From Catonia carolina (lineage: Eukaryota > Arthropoda > Insecta > Hemiptera > Achilidae), in assembly GCA_035578175.1 (NCBI GenBank), contig JAQMRL010000003.1:25572172-25636171 (forward strand): 64,000 nucleotides of DNA, in the 5' to 3' direction. The notes beneath the pieces were generated by a model. It was not told where the DNA came from and searched no databases. It was given only the letters and a program-made list of their open reading frames with translations. Shown here one piece after another: positions 21,853 through 33,846 of this stretch. A program made the translations under genes and the position numbers. Position 1 is the stretch's first letter. Each line of letters starts with the position of its first letter.

Positions 21853-24800
21853 TTAGTTATGAGACACTCCAGATTGGTCATTTCGTTGGATGAATTTCTT
21901 TAGTCTGCTGACGTGTATTATTTGTGGAGTTAGTTTTCCATAGCGTTCAATGATAACTTCGTAGTTTAAGGAACTAATAACCTTTGAAATGGTGTAAGGG
22001 CCTCGAAAATTAGAAGATAACTTAGGTGATTTACCTGGTGCAGTTTGAGGGAAGAAAACGAGAACTTTATCATCTACATTGAAAGTGACATGTTGATGAG
22101 ATTTATCATGGTATTGTTTTTGATATGCTTGAGCTTTTGATAAAATTTCGGGTAAATTATTACGAACTTCCTGGAGAATTTTCAGTTGGTCAAGAAGGTC
22201 AACATCATTTTCCGTGTCAATGAGAGGTAGATCAAAGGGTGACAAGGGGTTATAACCATGTAGAAGGTAAAATGGAGAGAATCCTAATGATTTTTGAACA
22301 GAAATATTATAAGAAAATACAACAGGTTGAATAAATTTGTGCCAATTAGATTGATTGTCATTTACGTAAAATTTTAACATCTGAAGAATTGTCGAATTGA
22401 AACGTTCGGTGACTCCAGTTGTTTGTGGTCTGTAGGGTGAACTCGTGTGGTGATCAATTCCCATTTGAAGGCAAAGATGCTTAATCGTGGAATTTATGAA
22501 GTGAGTTCCTTGATCGGTTTGAATTGTTTTTGCACAACCATATTGTAAAAACAGCTTGTATAAGAAGTTAGCAACAGCATTTGCGTTATTAAGAACTGTA
22601 GGGGTCGCCATAGCAAAACGAGTTGTGGAATCAAGGGCAATAAGAATATATTGGAAATTACCAGATGTTTTTGGAAGTGGACCCAGAAAATCAAGGACTA
22701 TTTTTGTAAACGGAGTGGAAGTAATCTTTATAGGGTGAAGGAGACCAAATTTCTTAGTTCTAGGAACCTTAATAATTTGACACTTATGGCAAGATTTAAC
22801 ATACGAAGTAACATCTTTTGACATAGTCGGCCAGAAATATTTAGTAGAAATTTTAGATAAGGTTTTCTGAATCCCAAGATGGGCACCTGACATGTGTGAA
22901 TCGTGGTATGTTTTGATGACATCTGGAATTAGTACAGAAGGTAAGACGAGACGCAAAGTAGTAGATCGATCATGAAAAAGTTTGAAGTAAACGAGGTCAT
23001 TATGAAGTGTGTATCTACGTGACATCCGGGTAAATTGAGGAGAAGCTTCCGGTGAAGACACAAGAGCAAAATAGATTTTACTAATGAGTTCATCTTGTTT
23101 TTGGAGGAGGTTTATGTCAAGTTTAGGAGTAATAGGGTCTTGATCTGTGCTAGAAGTTAGTTGGAAAACACTGGAAGAAGTAGGGAATTGTTGCTCTGAA
23201 GGCAAAAGAAGTGTAGGATCAGTCGGGAAATTGTCGAATGAAGAATCGATAGAAGCATTCATAGAAGAGGTAGATTGAGTTTTATCTGGAGAGAGTCGGG
23301 AATTTACAAGGTCAATTGAATGTTCAACAGGAATATCTAATGGAGCCCGGGATAAAGCGTCGGGCACGTTCAGAAACTTGCCAGGGATATGTTTGATTTT
23401 GTACGAATATTCAGAAAGTTGAAGGAGAAGTTTACTTAGTCTGGAGCCTGGATCTTTTAGGTTTTTGACATACTGGAGTGCGGAGTGATCAGTAATAATT
23501 GTAAATTCTCTACCATATAAGAAGTGACGGAAGTGATTTACAGAATACACAATTGCTAGAAATTCAATTTGAGAAACTGTCCAGTTAGCTTCATTCGAAG
23601 TAAGACGTCGAGATACAAAAGCGACAGGCTTCATTTCATTGTTTTCGTTTCTCTGACAGAGGCAACCGGCAATACCAATACGAGAAGCATCACAGAAGAG
23701 GAATGTCGGTCTATCTTCTTTGAAATATTCCAAAATTGGAGGGTTGACAATTAGATTTTTAAGAGTTTGAAAAGCTTGCTCATGATCGTTAGTCCATATA
23801 AATTTTTGATCTGCACGGGTAAGTTGTGTTAGTGGAAAAGCGATGTTCGTGAAGTTGCGAATAAATTTTCTATAGAAACCAACCATTCCTAGAAAGCTAC
23901 GGACCTGTTTTACTTTAGTCGGGGTCGGAAATTTAGTAATAGCTTCTACATTCTGAGGAAGGGGTGAAATACCTTCATTGGAAATTTTATGCCCGAGAAT
24001 TTTGACGGATTTATAGAAAAACTTACATTTTTCGGGTTTAAGTTTTAATGAAGCAGAACGTAGTCTAGAAAAAACTTCTTTGAGAACATCCAAACATTTG
24101 TTAAAAGAATCAGCATGAACATACAAATCGTCTATGTAAAAATTTAAATTCTTAAATAATAAATCTGATAGCAAAAACGTCATATTTCTGTTAAATGCGG
24201 AAGGGCTAACAGCGAGTCCCATCGGTAGACGTTTGAAACCATAAAGTCCGGAGGGTGTAATAAATGCAGTAATCGGAATGCTTTCATTAGCGATGCGCTG
24301 AGTAAAAAATGCCTGAGAAATATCCATTGTTGAGAAAAATTGAGAACCCCCGAAGGATTCTAAAATCGTGTTTGGGTTAGGAAGGGGAAACTTATCATGA
24401 ATAATTTTTTTATTGATTTTCCGATAATCAACCACGAGGCGCGAAGAACCATCGGGTTTATGTACTAGGAAAGCAGGACTAGCATAGGGTGACTTGATAT
24501 CCATAATTACATCAGAAGCCTTAAGTTTATCTATGATTTTGTTAAGTTCAGATAATTCGAACGAAGAAAATTTGTAAGGACTGTTGAAAACAGCATCCTG
24601 ATCTATCAGTTTAATATGAACGGGTGGTAATTTAGCCTCAGGCAAATCAAATTCGTCTTTAGAGAAAATATCTTCAAATTCAGAAATTAAAGAAGTTACG
24701 GCAGTATATTGGCTTTGAGATAGCTCAGGGTTGATGTCAATTTGTTTGCCATGAACAAAAATTGGTTCGTGGGAGTTCGTGGACGAAGTGGAGTCATTAA

Positions 24801-26543
24801 CCTGTAATACAGGGGCATGGGCAGTCGGATCAGAGTAATTGTCTAAGGATAGCAGCTGAGAAGTCGAGAACGATGAACGAAGTTTTAAGTCTGAAGTATG
24901 GGTGGAGTTGACAAAGCAATCATAATGGGGTGAAAAGAACTGAACATCATCTGAAATATTATATAGGAAATATTCATTGGGTTTTCCAGTAGGAATAATT
25001 GGAAGGTTATCAGAAGCGGAAGATACAATATGAGATAAATCAGATGCAAGCAGACGATGGACTGAATGGGGCTGGAGTAGAGTACTATACAAAAGAAAAT
25101 TATGGTCAGGCCTAGCCAGGGTCGATAATTGATGTGAAGTTTGCAGATTATGTAACCACTTTTTGTTGAAATTTATTTTAAAACATTTACCGTTTTTAAA
25201 GAAAGACACTTGGTTCGCCGTGAAATCTAGGACGATACCGAATTTAACAAAGAATTCATTTCCCAGTAGAAGTTGACAACTAAGACCTTTGACAACATAC
25301 AACTTGTGAGAAAATGGAATGTTTGAAATAGAAAAACATAAATTAACGGATCCTAAGACATCTAAGTTAGAACCGTTAGCAGCAGTGAGAACAATATGTG
25401 AACATGGAGTAATTGCAGATGAAGAAACTAAGTCAGCGTTACAAATAGAAATATTGGAACCGGTGTCTAAAATAATTGGAACAGATTCATTATTGAGGGA
25501 TCCAATGACAGTGAGTGCCAAAGTAGAAACTCGAGATGGATCATCTAAATTCATAACAGGCTGAGAGACATTTGAAAGGTTAGGTTGTTGCGCCGTAGAA
25601 GTATTATGTACCTTTGTGTGACCTACATGGTCAGAAGTAAATTTTATGAGAGATTCCAAGTGATTCAAACCACAAATATCACGAGCAACCACACTAAGGG
25701 GTAAATTGTGAACAAAGCACTTTAAAACATCTGAAATTTGAGATTTAGTGATGAACGAGAATTTAAATTGTTCTGAATTGATACCTACAAGCGTATGGTA
25801 TTTGAAAATGTAGACAAAAGATCTAATGAAATTTCCAATGACTATCAGACTTGAATCGTACAAGGTAGTGGCTTTTCTGGTCATTATGAAAAATGTAGAA
25901 AAACATTTGAGATTACAAAGATTTAGAATGGCAGAACATAAGCGTTTTGTCAGAGAGAAATTCCTACCCTTGAAAGAGTCAGAAATAAAGATTTGTCTTG
26001 CCTTAACATCAATAATAAGCAGGGACCAATGTGTAGATTGAGAATTAGAAATTTGGTATAATGGAATAAAAATAAATTGAACTGTTTTGAAGTCCGAAAC
26101 AAAATTGTCAGGAAGTACTGAAAAACTAGTTTCATCAGATAAATTAATTGGTTTATAAATAGCATAAGAAAAATTTACAACATGTAAAAATTGGTTTCCT
26201 ATAGTCTGGAAAACTAGATTAACCTGTTCACCGGATAATTGAGAAGTGTCTGAAGGACACAAATAGTCAGGAAGACGTAAGTCTGAAATTTGAAGGGAGA
26301 AAATTTGCGAAATCAAAGATGAGTTACAGACTTCAGGAGAATGAAGGCATACATTAAAGGAATCGCAGAATTGGGCATCAAGCGCAGGAGAGCTGGATGC
26401 TTTCATTGAAGTAGACGAGTCATTTGAAAAATTTAAATTGACGAGTTTGAAATGGTTTGAATGTTGACGAGGAGAAAAATTATTAATGTTGATTGAATTT
26501 ACAGACGTTAATTGGGGTGAGACCTTACATTGGTCTCTAACGC
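21853..26543 (-). CDS. pol: Element 1 Pol polyprotein with N-terminal Ulp1/C48-like domain
   Basis: Expressed by a -1 frameshift from gag; the frame is open from 26543, and the first ATG is at 26406 (1517 residues, numbering from there). Order: a Ulp1/C48-like domain (about 85-250) with FIFIPLYQ, HW (His126), ISDS (Asp143) and LYDSSLIVIGNFI, where Ser185 sits at the normal Cys position; retropepsin (DTGS at 314-317); reverse transcriptase (YIDDL, about 758); RNase H (FCDAS, about 905); integrase with an HHCC zinc finger (CHKC, about 1207) and D,D35E core (LDFLGP about 1237, TDQG about 1297, Glu about 1333); and a GPY/F module (FRGPYTI, about 1465). No internal stops. It supplies protease, replication and integration functions. 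The Ulp1-like domain is not a usual part of gypsy Pol. Confidence 0.93.
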
Positions 26544-28037
26544 TTACATGTTTTTTGAAGGGTGATTATTGAATTTGCAGTGACTAGTGGAATGGCCTGA
26601 TTTATTACAAATATGACAAAAATAATTTGGCTTATTATGTACTGAAGTATTTGGTTGATGAAATCTGACAGGAGCCATAACATGAGGTGTAGGCGGAACG
26701 CCAGTGGTTGGAGCAAAAGTTGTAAAGCCTGGAGGACAGAAGACGGGGTATTGTGGTTGGAAATTCTGGAAATATTGAGATGGGTCAGCAGATGGTTGCT
26801 GAAATTTTTGATTAGGCCTATTATTTTGGAAGGAATTCTTGAAACCTTGTTTACCATGAAAGGCTTGAGTAGATGATGCATAAGTATTGGGTGCAAATGG
26901 TCGAGGAGGAAGGTTATTTGAAGACTGGGGTTTGGCACTAATTGGAGGTGCCGAATTAGACTGGTTATTGGAAGAGGCATGCGTTATAGAGCGTAGATAA
27001 TTTTGTTGATTAGGTTGACTTTGACATGAAGAAAAACGTTTATCATTGGCTTGAAAATTAACAGCGTGTACGGGTTGAGACGAAGAGCATGATGGTGCTT
27101 CTATGGGAGTGGATAAACGAAATTCTAATAGATTTTTGGATTCCTGATATTTCTTAATATTTCCTAACAGTTTGTCTAAAGTTGAATTATCAGAAAGTGA
27201 GATTTTGTCCAAGATTGAAGGAAGTAATCCTCTTAAGACATATTTACAGATTCTATTTTCTGGCATGTTTGGATCTAATTTTGAACAAAGGTGCATGACA
27301 TCTGCTATAAATGCTGAAGTGGATTCAGAAATATTTTGGCGTTTATTGAAAAGAGAGATTTCCAAGAGGTCTGTGTCATTGTCTAATCGGAAATGTTTAA
27401 GAAATTCATTTTTTATAAATGAGTATGTTAAGTGTTCTTCAGCGAAGCGAATTTTTAGGTCTTCAAAAAAATCTAAAGCAGTATCACGTAAATATAGAGG
27501 AAGAAATTGACACTTGAATTTGTCATCCCAGAAGTTAACTGTAGCTGCGCGTTCATAGTCCTTAAAGAAATTTTGCACATTTTCATTACATTTAGCGTGA
27601 AAAATTGATGGAGCAAAGAAAGGTAGTTTAGGTTTTTGAGTAATTGGGTGAGGAGTACCATCCATGTCTGAAGGAAGTGAAAGATCAGTCTGAGTAGAGA
27701 TAGAATTCGATGGGTATAGGAACTTAAGTGATAAAGCAGTCTTAAGGTCGACTAAATCTGGATATGTTTGGAGTAATTCAGAAGGAATCGTAGCGTGTTC
27801 AATGAGATAATTAAGAGCTTGATCCCTAGCTTCCTGAATGCAGTCAGGAGATTTAAAATAATGTTTTCGGAGACGAAGGACGCCTCTAAGATAATCAAGA
27901 TCAGCGTTAGGCGGGATAAAAATTTGTTGTTCTCTAGCCAAAGTTTTAGCCTGGTCTAAATTAAGAGATTTTACAACAATGGATCTAAGATCGGTCATTA
28001 GAAATGAACCAATGTTAAACAGACGTAAACTAAACAA
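26544..28037 (-). CDS. gag: Element 1 Gag
   Basis: 497 residues. The N-terminal two thirds (about 150-310) resemble the gypsy-type capsid region (retrotransposon gag fold: FFKDYERAA, FLPLYLRDTALDFFEDL). A Pro/Gln/Asn/Ser-rich linker follows (about 320-465), then one CCHC zinc knuckle near the C-terminus (CHICNKSGHSTSHC), the RNA-binding nucleocapsid. A second in-frame Met at residue 14 (MTDLRS) is an alternative start. It ends at the slippery site. It would form the particle core and package RNA. Confidence 0.92.
   Translation of the reverse strand: MFSLRLFNIGSFLMTDLRSIVVKSLNLDQAKTLAREQQIFIPPNADLDYLRGVLRLRKHYFKSPDCIQEARDQALNYLIEHATIPSELLQTYPDLVDLKTALSLKFLYPSNSISTQTDLSLPSDMDGTPHPITQKPKLPFFAPSIFHAKCNENVQNFFKDYERAATVNFWDDKFKCQFLPLYLRDTALDFFEDLKIRFAEEHLTYSFIKNEFLKHFRLDNDTDLLEISLFNKRQNISESTSAFIADVMHLCSKLDPNMPENRICKYVLRGLLPSILDKISLSDNSTLDKLLGNIKKYQESKNLLEFRLSTPIEAPSCSSSQPVHAVNFQANDKRFSSCQSQPNQQNYLRSITHASSNNQSNSAPPISAKPQSSNNLPPRPFAPNTYASSTQAFHGKQGFKNSFQNNRPNQKFQQPSADPSQYFQNFQPQYPVFCPPGFTTFAPTTGVPPTPHVMAPVRFHQPNTSVHNKPNYFCHICNKSGHSTSHCKFNNHPSKNM
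26550..26556 (-). promoter_or_regulatory. -1 ribosomal frameshift slippery site A AAA AAC (gag-pol, element 1)
   Basis: On the minus strand the heptamer is in the correct gag phase (TCA AAA AAC) and lies one codon before the gag TAA at 26544-26546. The -1 frame continues without stop into pol. The heptamer is the classical retroviral type. A downstream stem or pseudoknot was not worked out. Confidence 0.85.
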
Positions 28038-29955
28038 ATGTTAAAACAAGAAACAAAATTCTCAAAAATGACAACATGAATTGTTCAAAGGAACAATACA
28101 AAAACCTGTGGAAATGCATACACAAAAAAATTATAATTGAAAAAAATTGAGATAATGAAAAATTTTATACTGACAACCACGATGATCAGAAATACTTAGC
28201 GAGTAACCCGTTTAATACAGATTATGCTGGTGAATTCTCTTATGCTGGTAAATGCAGTATGATGATGTGAATTGTATGACTGATGTAATGAGACGAGATG
28301 TATTTTTCAATGCCCTTATGATGGCTTCCATGCGATGATAAAATATGATAATGATCTCTATGCAAATGTCACGTACAGAATGATACCTGGTGAAAAATTT
28401 AAAATTTCATTAATAAATATACTAAGATGTGTGTGATAAAAATTAAATAAATTATAATTAAATAGCTTTAACAAATTTTAAGTGCTGTGAAGCAGCAAAT
28501 TTCACTTGAAATAACGACGTGGTAACGCAAAATAAAATAACAATCACAACAGGTATTCGATGAGTGATTCAATCAAGCAGTTACCAAATCAAGTCAGGTA
28601 ATGAAACAAAACTCAACTGATTAAATAATGATCATAAATATGATTTTAAAATATGTAGTTTGAAGACTGAAGAATCAATCTTCAGATAATTAATAATTGA
28701 GTTTGTAATAATGAATCCAACAGCAGATAAATGTGTCAGGATATTGTGTAACAGAACTACACAATTAACATTCAAAAAATTAGTTTATAAAAATAAAAGT
28801 AGCGGTAACAACAGCCAACCAAATCAGAAAACATTGAAATACAAGTGCGTGGATACCACAGGCCACACAAACATTAAAAGAATAATACTGAATAGTGCTG
28901 CTGAAATACGTTTAAGCCACCAAAAGTAATGGCAAATAAAACTAAGTTCAAAACAAAACAAAAATTATCATGTGTGGGTTTTTGTGACGTGACAAAACAG
29001 CAGAATTTTAACAAGTTAACAACTGCCTTAACCAGTGTTAAACAGATGGCACAGGTTAGCGACTGTGTCCAATTAACATAAATATGCAATCGTCTGAAAA
29101 AGATAATGAAAGTAACTAGCCTTTCAAAATCTATAATAAAACGTAAATAATCATCACACAAGCCTGTAAAATTTACACAGTTATTCAGTAAGCTAAAGCA
29201 AAATATTAATCCCATAAATAGGAGTAAAGTCTTAGGGAAGTTAAAACGTGTGATACATTAAGCAAACAAAACAATACATTTTATATGAGATACATACAAA
29301 CCTTTACAGAAATGGAAAACATTGCGAAGAACGACGGCGAATGGAAAACAAAGAATCGCGGTTTGAAAACTGAAGAATGAAATAAAGAAACGAAACTGAA
29401 CTACTACGGAGAACTAAAATGAGCTGCAATGTTGTAGGAAGCAGAAATCAAAATGCGACACAAGAACAGTGTAGGAAAGATAACAGGCTACAAGAAAAAG
29501 TTGCGCTAACGTGTGAAAACGAGCCCAAACTAAGGGTGGTTGTTAAAAAAAACTGGTTTCAAAAGAAAAGGACAAATCAAGACTTGTAAGAAAGTGGGAG
29601 TGAGAAAAAATAAATCTGGGACTAGAGAGGCATAGAACACAATGGGATTTTAAAGAAAAATTTCTAAAAACGTAGTAGGAACATCAGAAATCAACCGAAG
29701 TGGTAAAACCAACCTAGGAGGTACAGTAATAAAAAAAGACAAGGCTAACGGAACTCAAATCGGATACGAATGCAATGAAAGTGAAATCTCCAAACAAAGT
29801 GAGTCCACAAGTAAATCCGTGGTTACCTGTAAAGGAAATTCTTAACACCTAATTAGTAATAATAAAACTTAACATATAATAATTGCTAAAATTAAGTGGC
29901 TTCATACATCTGTGTAATACTTCATTCAAAAACACGGCGATTCTCCACCAGATTA
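28038..29955 (-). other. Element 1 leader (5' untranslated region)
   Basis: 1.9 kb between the 5' LTR and gag on the minus strand, with no supported ORF. It includes the primer-binding site next to the LTR. Packaging signals and a splice donor would be expected here but were not located. Confidence 0.7.
29935..29950 (-). other. Primer-binding site of element 1 (tRNA-Ala-like)
   Basis: Five bases after the 5' LTR the minus strand reads TGGTGGAGAATCGCCG. The first nine bases are complementary to the 3' end of a typical tRNA-Ala (TCTCCACCA). The match weakens after that, so the tRNA assignment is tentative. Confidence 0.5.
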
Positions 29956-32312
29956 TGTAATGTAAAAATGTGTGGTAACCCAAAGAGGCAACCTCCACTA
30001 GATTATGTAATGAGAAGACGAAGCCTCCACCAGATTTCGCATGGCAAAGTAAGGTGCTAGACATCAAACTAAGTAAGGAGGAATATCCACTGAAGTAGAC
30101 GACAACCACCATACTAAGTAAGAGGTACAAGCACAGCGAACTTCACCAGACAAAATGTAGTGTAGCAACAGACTAAAAAAAAGAAAGTAACGGCTCAACT
30201 GTGTTTCACCAGACACTGAAATGAAAACACAGCCAAACTGGTACTTTAGGGGCATAGAAAAACCTCCACCACTCTGCCTAAGGAAAACGGCAATAGGATT
30301 CGGCAGAGAAAATCCAAATTCCCATTCTCTGAATCTATGCAAAGCATAACCCAGAAATTCTAGCAGGTAGAGCTAAACTCGCTGTTGGAAGAGCGAAGGT
30401 GTGATTTAAAAATCAATCTCGGGTCTAAGAATGAAAAATATTACACAGACAACTTGGAGTGAAAATAATAAAATATTAATTTATTTAAAAACTAAACTAA
30501 AACAAAATTTTAAACTAAAGTAAAATATGTTTTTTTTTTCTACTTTTTAATAAAGAAAAAAAAATTATTAATGATAAGTGATTAATAAATCTAATAGTGG
30601 TTATAAAAATATAATAATAATTTAGTCATACCTAATTAATTGAATCAAAATAACGGGAACAAACAAAAACAATAAAAATAACTACAGAAACTTGTCAATG
30701 CTAACCAAAATAATTGAAAGGTACTTAATTTAAGGATTATAAATAAATAATAAGTTGGAACGGAACTAGCCTAGTGTTTGTCAGATGGACGATTTAAAGA
30801 AAGAAAATTACCGGACAAAATCATTTAAAAATTTCATAAAAAATTTTATTAAAATTAAGAATTCATTAATAAAAAAAAAAAAATATTAAAAAATTATTGG
30901 ATTAAAATTAAAACTTGGCTTTACAAAAAGAAAATATAAGAATTAAATTGAAGAAACTACCTAGAATTGAATTAAACAGATGAATTGAAAGAAAATTTAA
31001 ATGTGAATACGAGAAATAAAAGTGACGTATTTTTATTTGAAAATCAGTTAACAAACCATTTAAAACAAGAAACTATTTAAAGGAAAACTTAAACAAATAA
31101 ACTATTCGGCAATTAATTTAAAAGACAAAATTTAACAAAAAAAATGTAAAAAAAACTCGTATAAAAAACTTCAAAAATCTACTTTAAAAAATCTATAATC
31201 AAAAAAAAATTCTTTACAAAAGAAACAATGTAACATTTCAAAAAAAAACTATGACTTATTTTTTTTTTTAGAATGAAATAAGAAGAAATTAAACAATGAA
31301 AAACAAGGTCTGTTTGAAATTGTTCGAACTGACTTCCACATAAAAATAGTTCTAAAAAAAAAGATTAAAATTAAGAAGAGAAAAAGTTTAAAGTCGAAGC
31401 GACTGACACTGAAAAGTGACCATTTGAAGTGGTCATTGGAATATCTTAAAGTTGGTAGAAGCATTTGAAAAACAAAACATCTTCTCCGTAAAAATTATTA
31501 CAACCAAAAATTTAATGTGAAATAATAATAAAAAAAAAGAAATTGAGAAAAATACTGATTTTAAATTTTAATATTAAGTTGGAATGCGAAAGACATACCA
31601 AATCTAAACTTTTATAATAATTATTAAAAATATTACTTAAAAATTATCAGGGAAATAGTTTTACATTAAATTCACCAAATATCTTAAAATAAAAACATGC
31701 CGTATTAAATTTTAGCCAAAATCCTAACCGTGATTAAATAATCATTTTAAATTTAAATTTTAGATATAGTTTAAAGAAAATCATTATAGATAAATTACCT
31801 GGAGCTTATAAGGATGTTCACTCGTCCACAGCTACAAAGCAAAGGCGCAGAATATAAGAAAAAATTAACGCACGAGAAAAGTTAAACGTTGACATTGAAA
31901 AAGACGGTTCAATGTACATAAAAAGAAGCGTCAGCGTAAATCGTAAGTACAGAGAACATATCACGCGACGGTCGATTGTATCGACAGAGATGGAAATTCA
32001 ATTATAAGAACAATTACACATATTATAAAACCCATTTAAGCCTAACGTAACGTTAGCGAGGAAAAATATTAACGGAAAAAAACCAAGTAATATAACACCG
32101 GATATTCGCTTTAGAAAAATTCAATACAGAACTTCTAGTTAACAATGATTTTAATATAAAATTGATTAATAAAATTTATAAAATGAAATAAAATTACAGG
32201 GTGTCTAAACAATTTATTGACACTTAAGAAAATTATTTGAATTTAAAAAAATTTAACAGACAAACCTGTCTGCTATTGTAAGATGTTTCAAGAAATCTTG
32301 AAATATCTTACA
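29956..32312 (-). repeat. Element 1 5' LTR
   Basis: 2357 bp, the same length as the 3' LTR, with no difference found in the stretches compared. The 3' flank is the target duplication CAAT. It carries the promoter for the minus-strand genomic RNA, although a clear TATA/initiator pair was not singled out. Confidence 0.95.
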
Positions 32313-32323
32313 CAATAAAGTAA

Positions 32324-33816
32324 TGTAATATTATGGGATTGAACCGAGTTATTTACTAACTAGTGAATTTTCATTTAAAATAATTTTATTTCTAACAGCG
32401 TATTTTTAATTGTTAATTAATGTGTAATCATGTAATGTAATGAAGTGTAATCGTATAATGTAATAATCTAATAGTATAATATTGTAGGATAAAAGAATTA
32501 TGTACGAGGGACGAATTCCAGGAAATGTGTAAGCGACAAGCTGGAATGTGTCGCGTCAGCTGAGCTGGGTGTACTGGTATAGTAGGGCGGAGGTGGGGTG
32601 GAGCGCGAGAGCCAGCCAGTCGCTGTGTTAGACTCGAAGCGAGCAGTGCGAGTGAGTTGCGCGCGCCTTTTTGTAGGACAGGTACACACGAGCAACGTCG
32701 TATGACCACCCGGTATGGGCGGTCCTCGTGCTAGTACGCGAGTATTCTGGCGAATAACTGTTTAAGGCTTCCAGTGAACTCTCGGGACGTGCCGGTGGAA
32801 TGGTGAGGCGGTGTAGCCTGTGGTTTTAGAACTGTATAAGTTGTGGTTGAGTGAACTGTGTGCGCTCGTGTGACCCCGGCCTAGCCAGACCGTGGAGTTG
32901 GAATACTGCGATTGGGCCCGTTTGAGTCCCTCTTAACATACGGCCCCGAAGGTTTCGGGCGAGGACGATGGCGATATTGGCCTGGTTTTGTAAGTACCCT
33001 TATGTACCATACTTTAAGTGAGCAAGTCAACCGCCCCATTAGCTAGGGTCTTACCGAGAATTCATTATTATTGATGCTAATATTTTCTTTTATTAATTTT
33101 GTGAGAAGTCATTATGTAATTACACTATTGTTGATGTTAATAGTTTCTTTTAGTAATTTTGTGAGAATTCATTATGTAATTTCATTATTATTGATGCTAA
33201 TATTTTCTTTTATTAATTTTGTGAGAAGTCATTATGTAATTACACTATTGTTGATGTTAATAGTTTCTTTTAGTAATTTTGTGAGAATTCATTATGTAAT
33301 TTCATTATTTTGTTGTTAATATTTTCTTTTATTGATTTTGTGAGAATTCATTATGTCAGATCATTATTGTGTTGACACTATCGTCTTTTATTGAATTTGG
33401 TGAGAACTTATTGTGTAAGTTTTCACTATTGTTGCTGATAGTATTTTCTTTTATTGAACTTGTTAGAATTAGTATTTAATCTTATATGACTAATCACAGT
33501 GCCTGGTGACTGTTCAGTTGATGGACAATACGGGCTAGACGAGGGAAGTAAATCTCATAATTGGATTACTTTAGTATTAGGTTATGGTTACTTTAATAGT
33601 TTATTGGGATTGTGCCCTGTGTTCCACGACTTAGGGACTTTAAGGACCATGGTTTTATTGTGTTTAACCTTATAGATTATAATTGTAGCGTAGTTTCTGA
33701 TGGCGATCAGAAGTGGTAATTTTAAGATGGGAAAATATTGTTAATAAATATATTCAAGATAAATCAAGAGTTTTTCATTGCTGTGACCCAACCTGCCGCC
33801 ACCCCGTCCGGTTACA
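32324..33816 (+). repeat. Element 2 5' LTR
   Basis: 1493 bp. A GC-rich middle part (about 32510-32960) is followed by a minisatellite (33061-33320). It ends CCGGTTACA directly before the primer site. Minus-strand ORFs 32428-32709 and 32498-32695 recur in the other LTR and look spurious. Confidence 0.95.
33061..33320. repeat. Minisatellite in element 2 5' LTR, about two 120-bp units
   Basis: Each 120-bp unit consists of two related halves of about 60 bp around TTGATGYTAATA and TTTTGTGAGAA. The equivalent array in the 3' LTR has about three units. The ORFs running through the arrays are an artefact of the period being a multiple of three. Confidence 0.9.
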
Positions 33817-33817
33817 T

Positions 33818-33830
33818 TGGTGTCAGGCGT
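33818..33830 (+). other. Primer-binding site of element 2 (tRNA-Leu type)
   Basis: One base after the LTR the sequence reads TGGTGTCAGG, complementary to the 3' end of tRNA-Leu (CCTGACACCA). Only about 30 bp separate the LTR from the gag ATG, so most of the leader lies inside the LTR. Confidence 0.75.
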
Positions 33831-33846
33831 GGGGTAGCCTGCAAAA

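Larger units (their letters stand above)
13781..32312 (-). mobile_element. Errantivirus-like gypsy endogenous retrovirus, element 1 (18.5 kb)
   Basis: Two 2357-bp LTRs (13781-16137 and 29956-32312), each TG...CA on the coding strand, are flanked by a perfect 4-bp duplication CAAT (13777-13780 and 32313-32316). Gene order on the minus strand is gag, pol, env, with a primer site after the 5' LTR and a polypurine tract before the 3' LTR. The LTRs are equal in length and I saw no difference where I compared them, so insertion is recent. The size is unusual: long LTRs, a 1.9-kb leader and a 3.6-kb gap between pol and env. Confidence 0.95.

Noticed and set aside
32498..32709. Minus ORFs in the GC-rich part of the element 2 LTRs
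   Set aside because: Present in both LTRs only by duplication and without recognisable domains.
33071..33319. ORF of repeated 40-residue units (and 41861-42229)
   Set aside because: The minisatellite period of 120 bp is a multiple of three, so an open frame arises by chance; no start context and LTR location.
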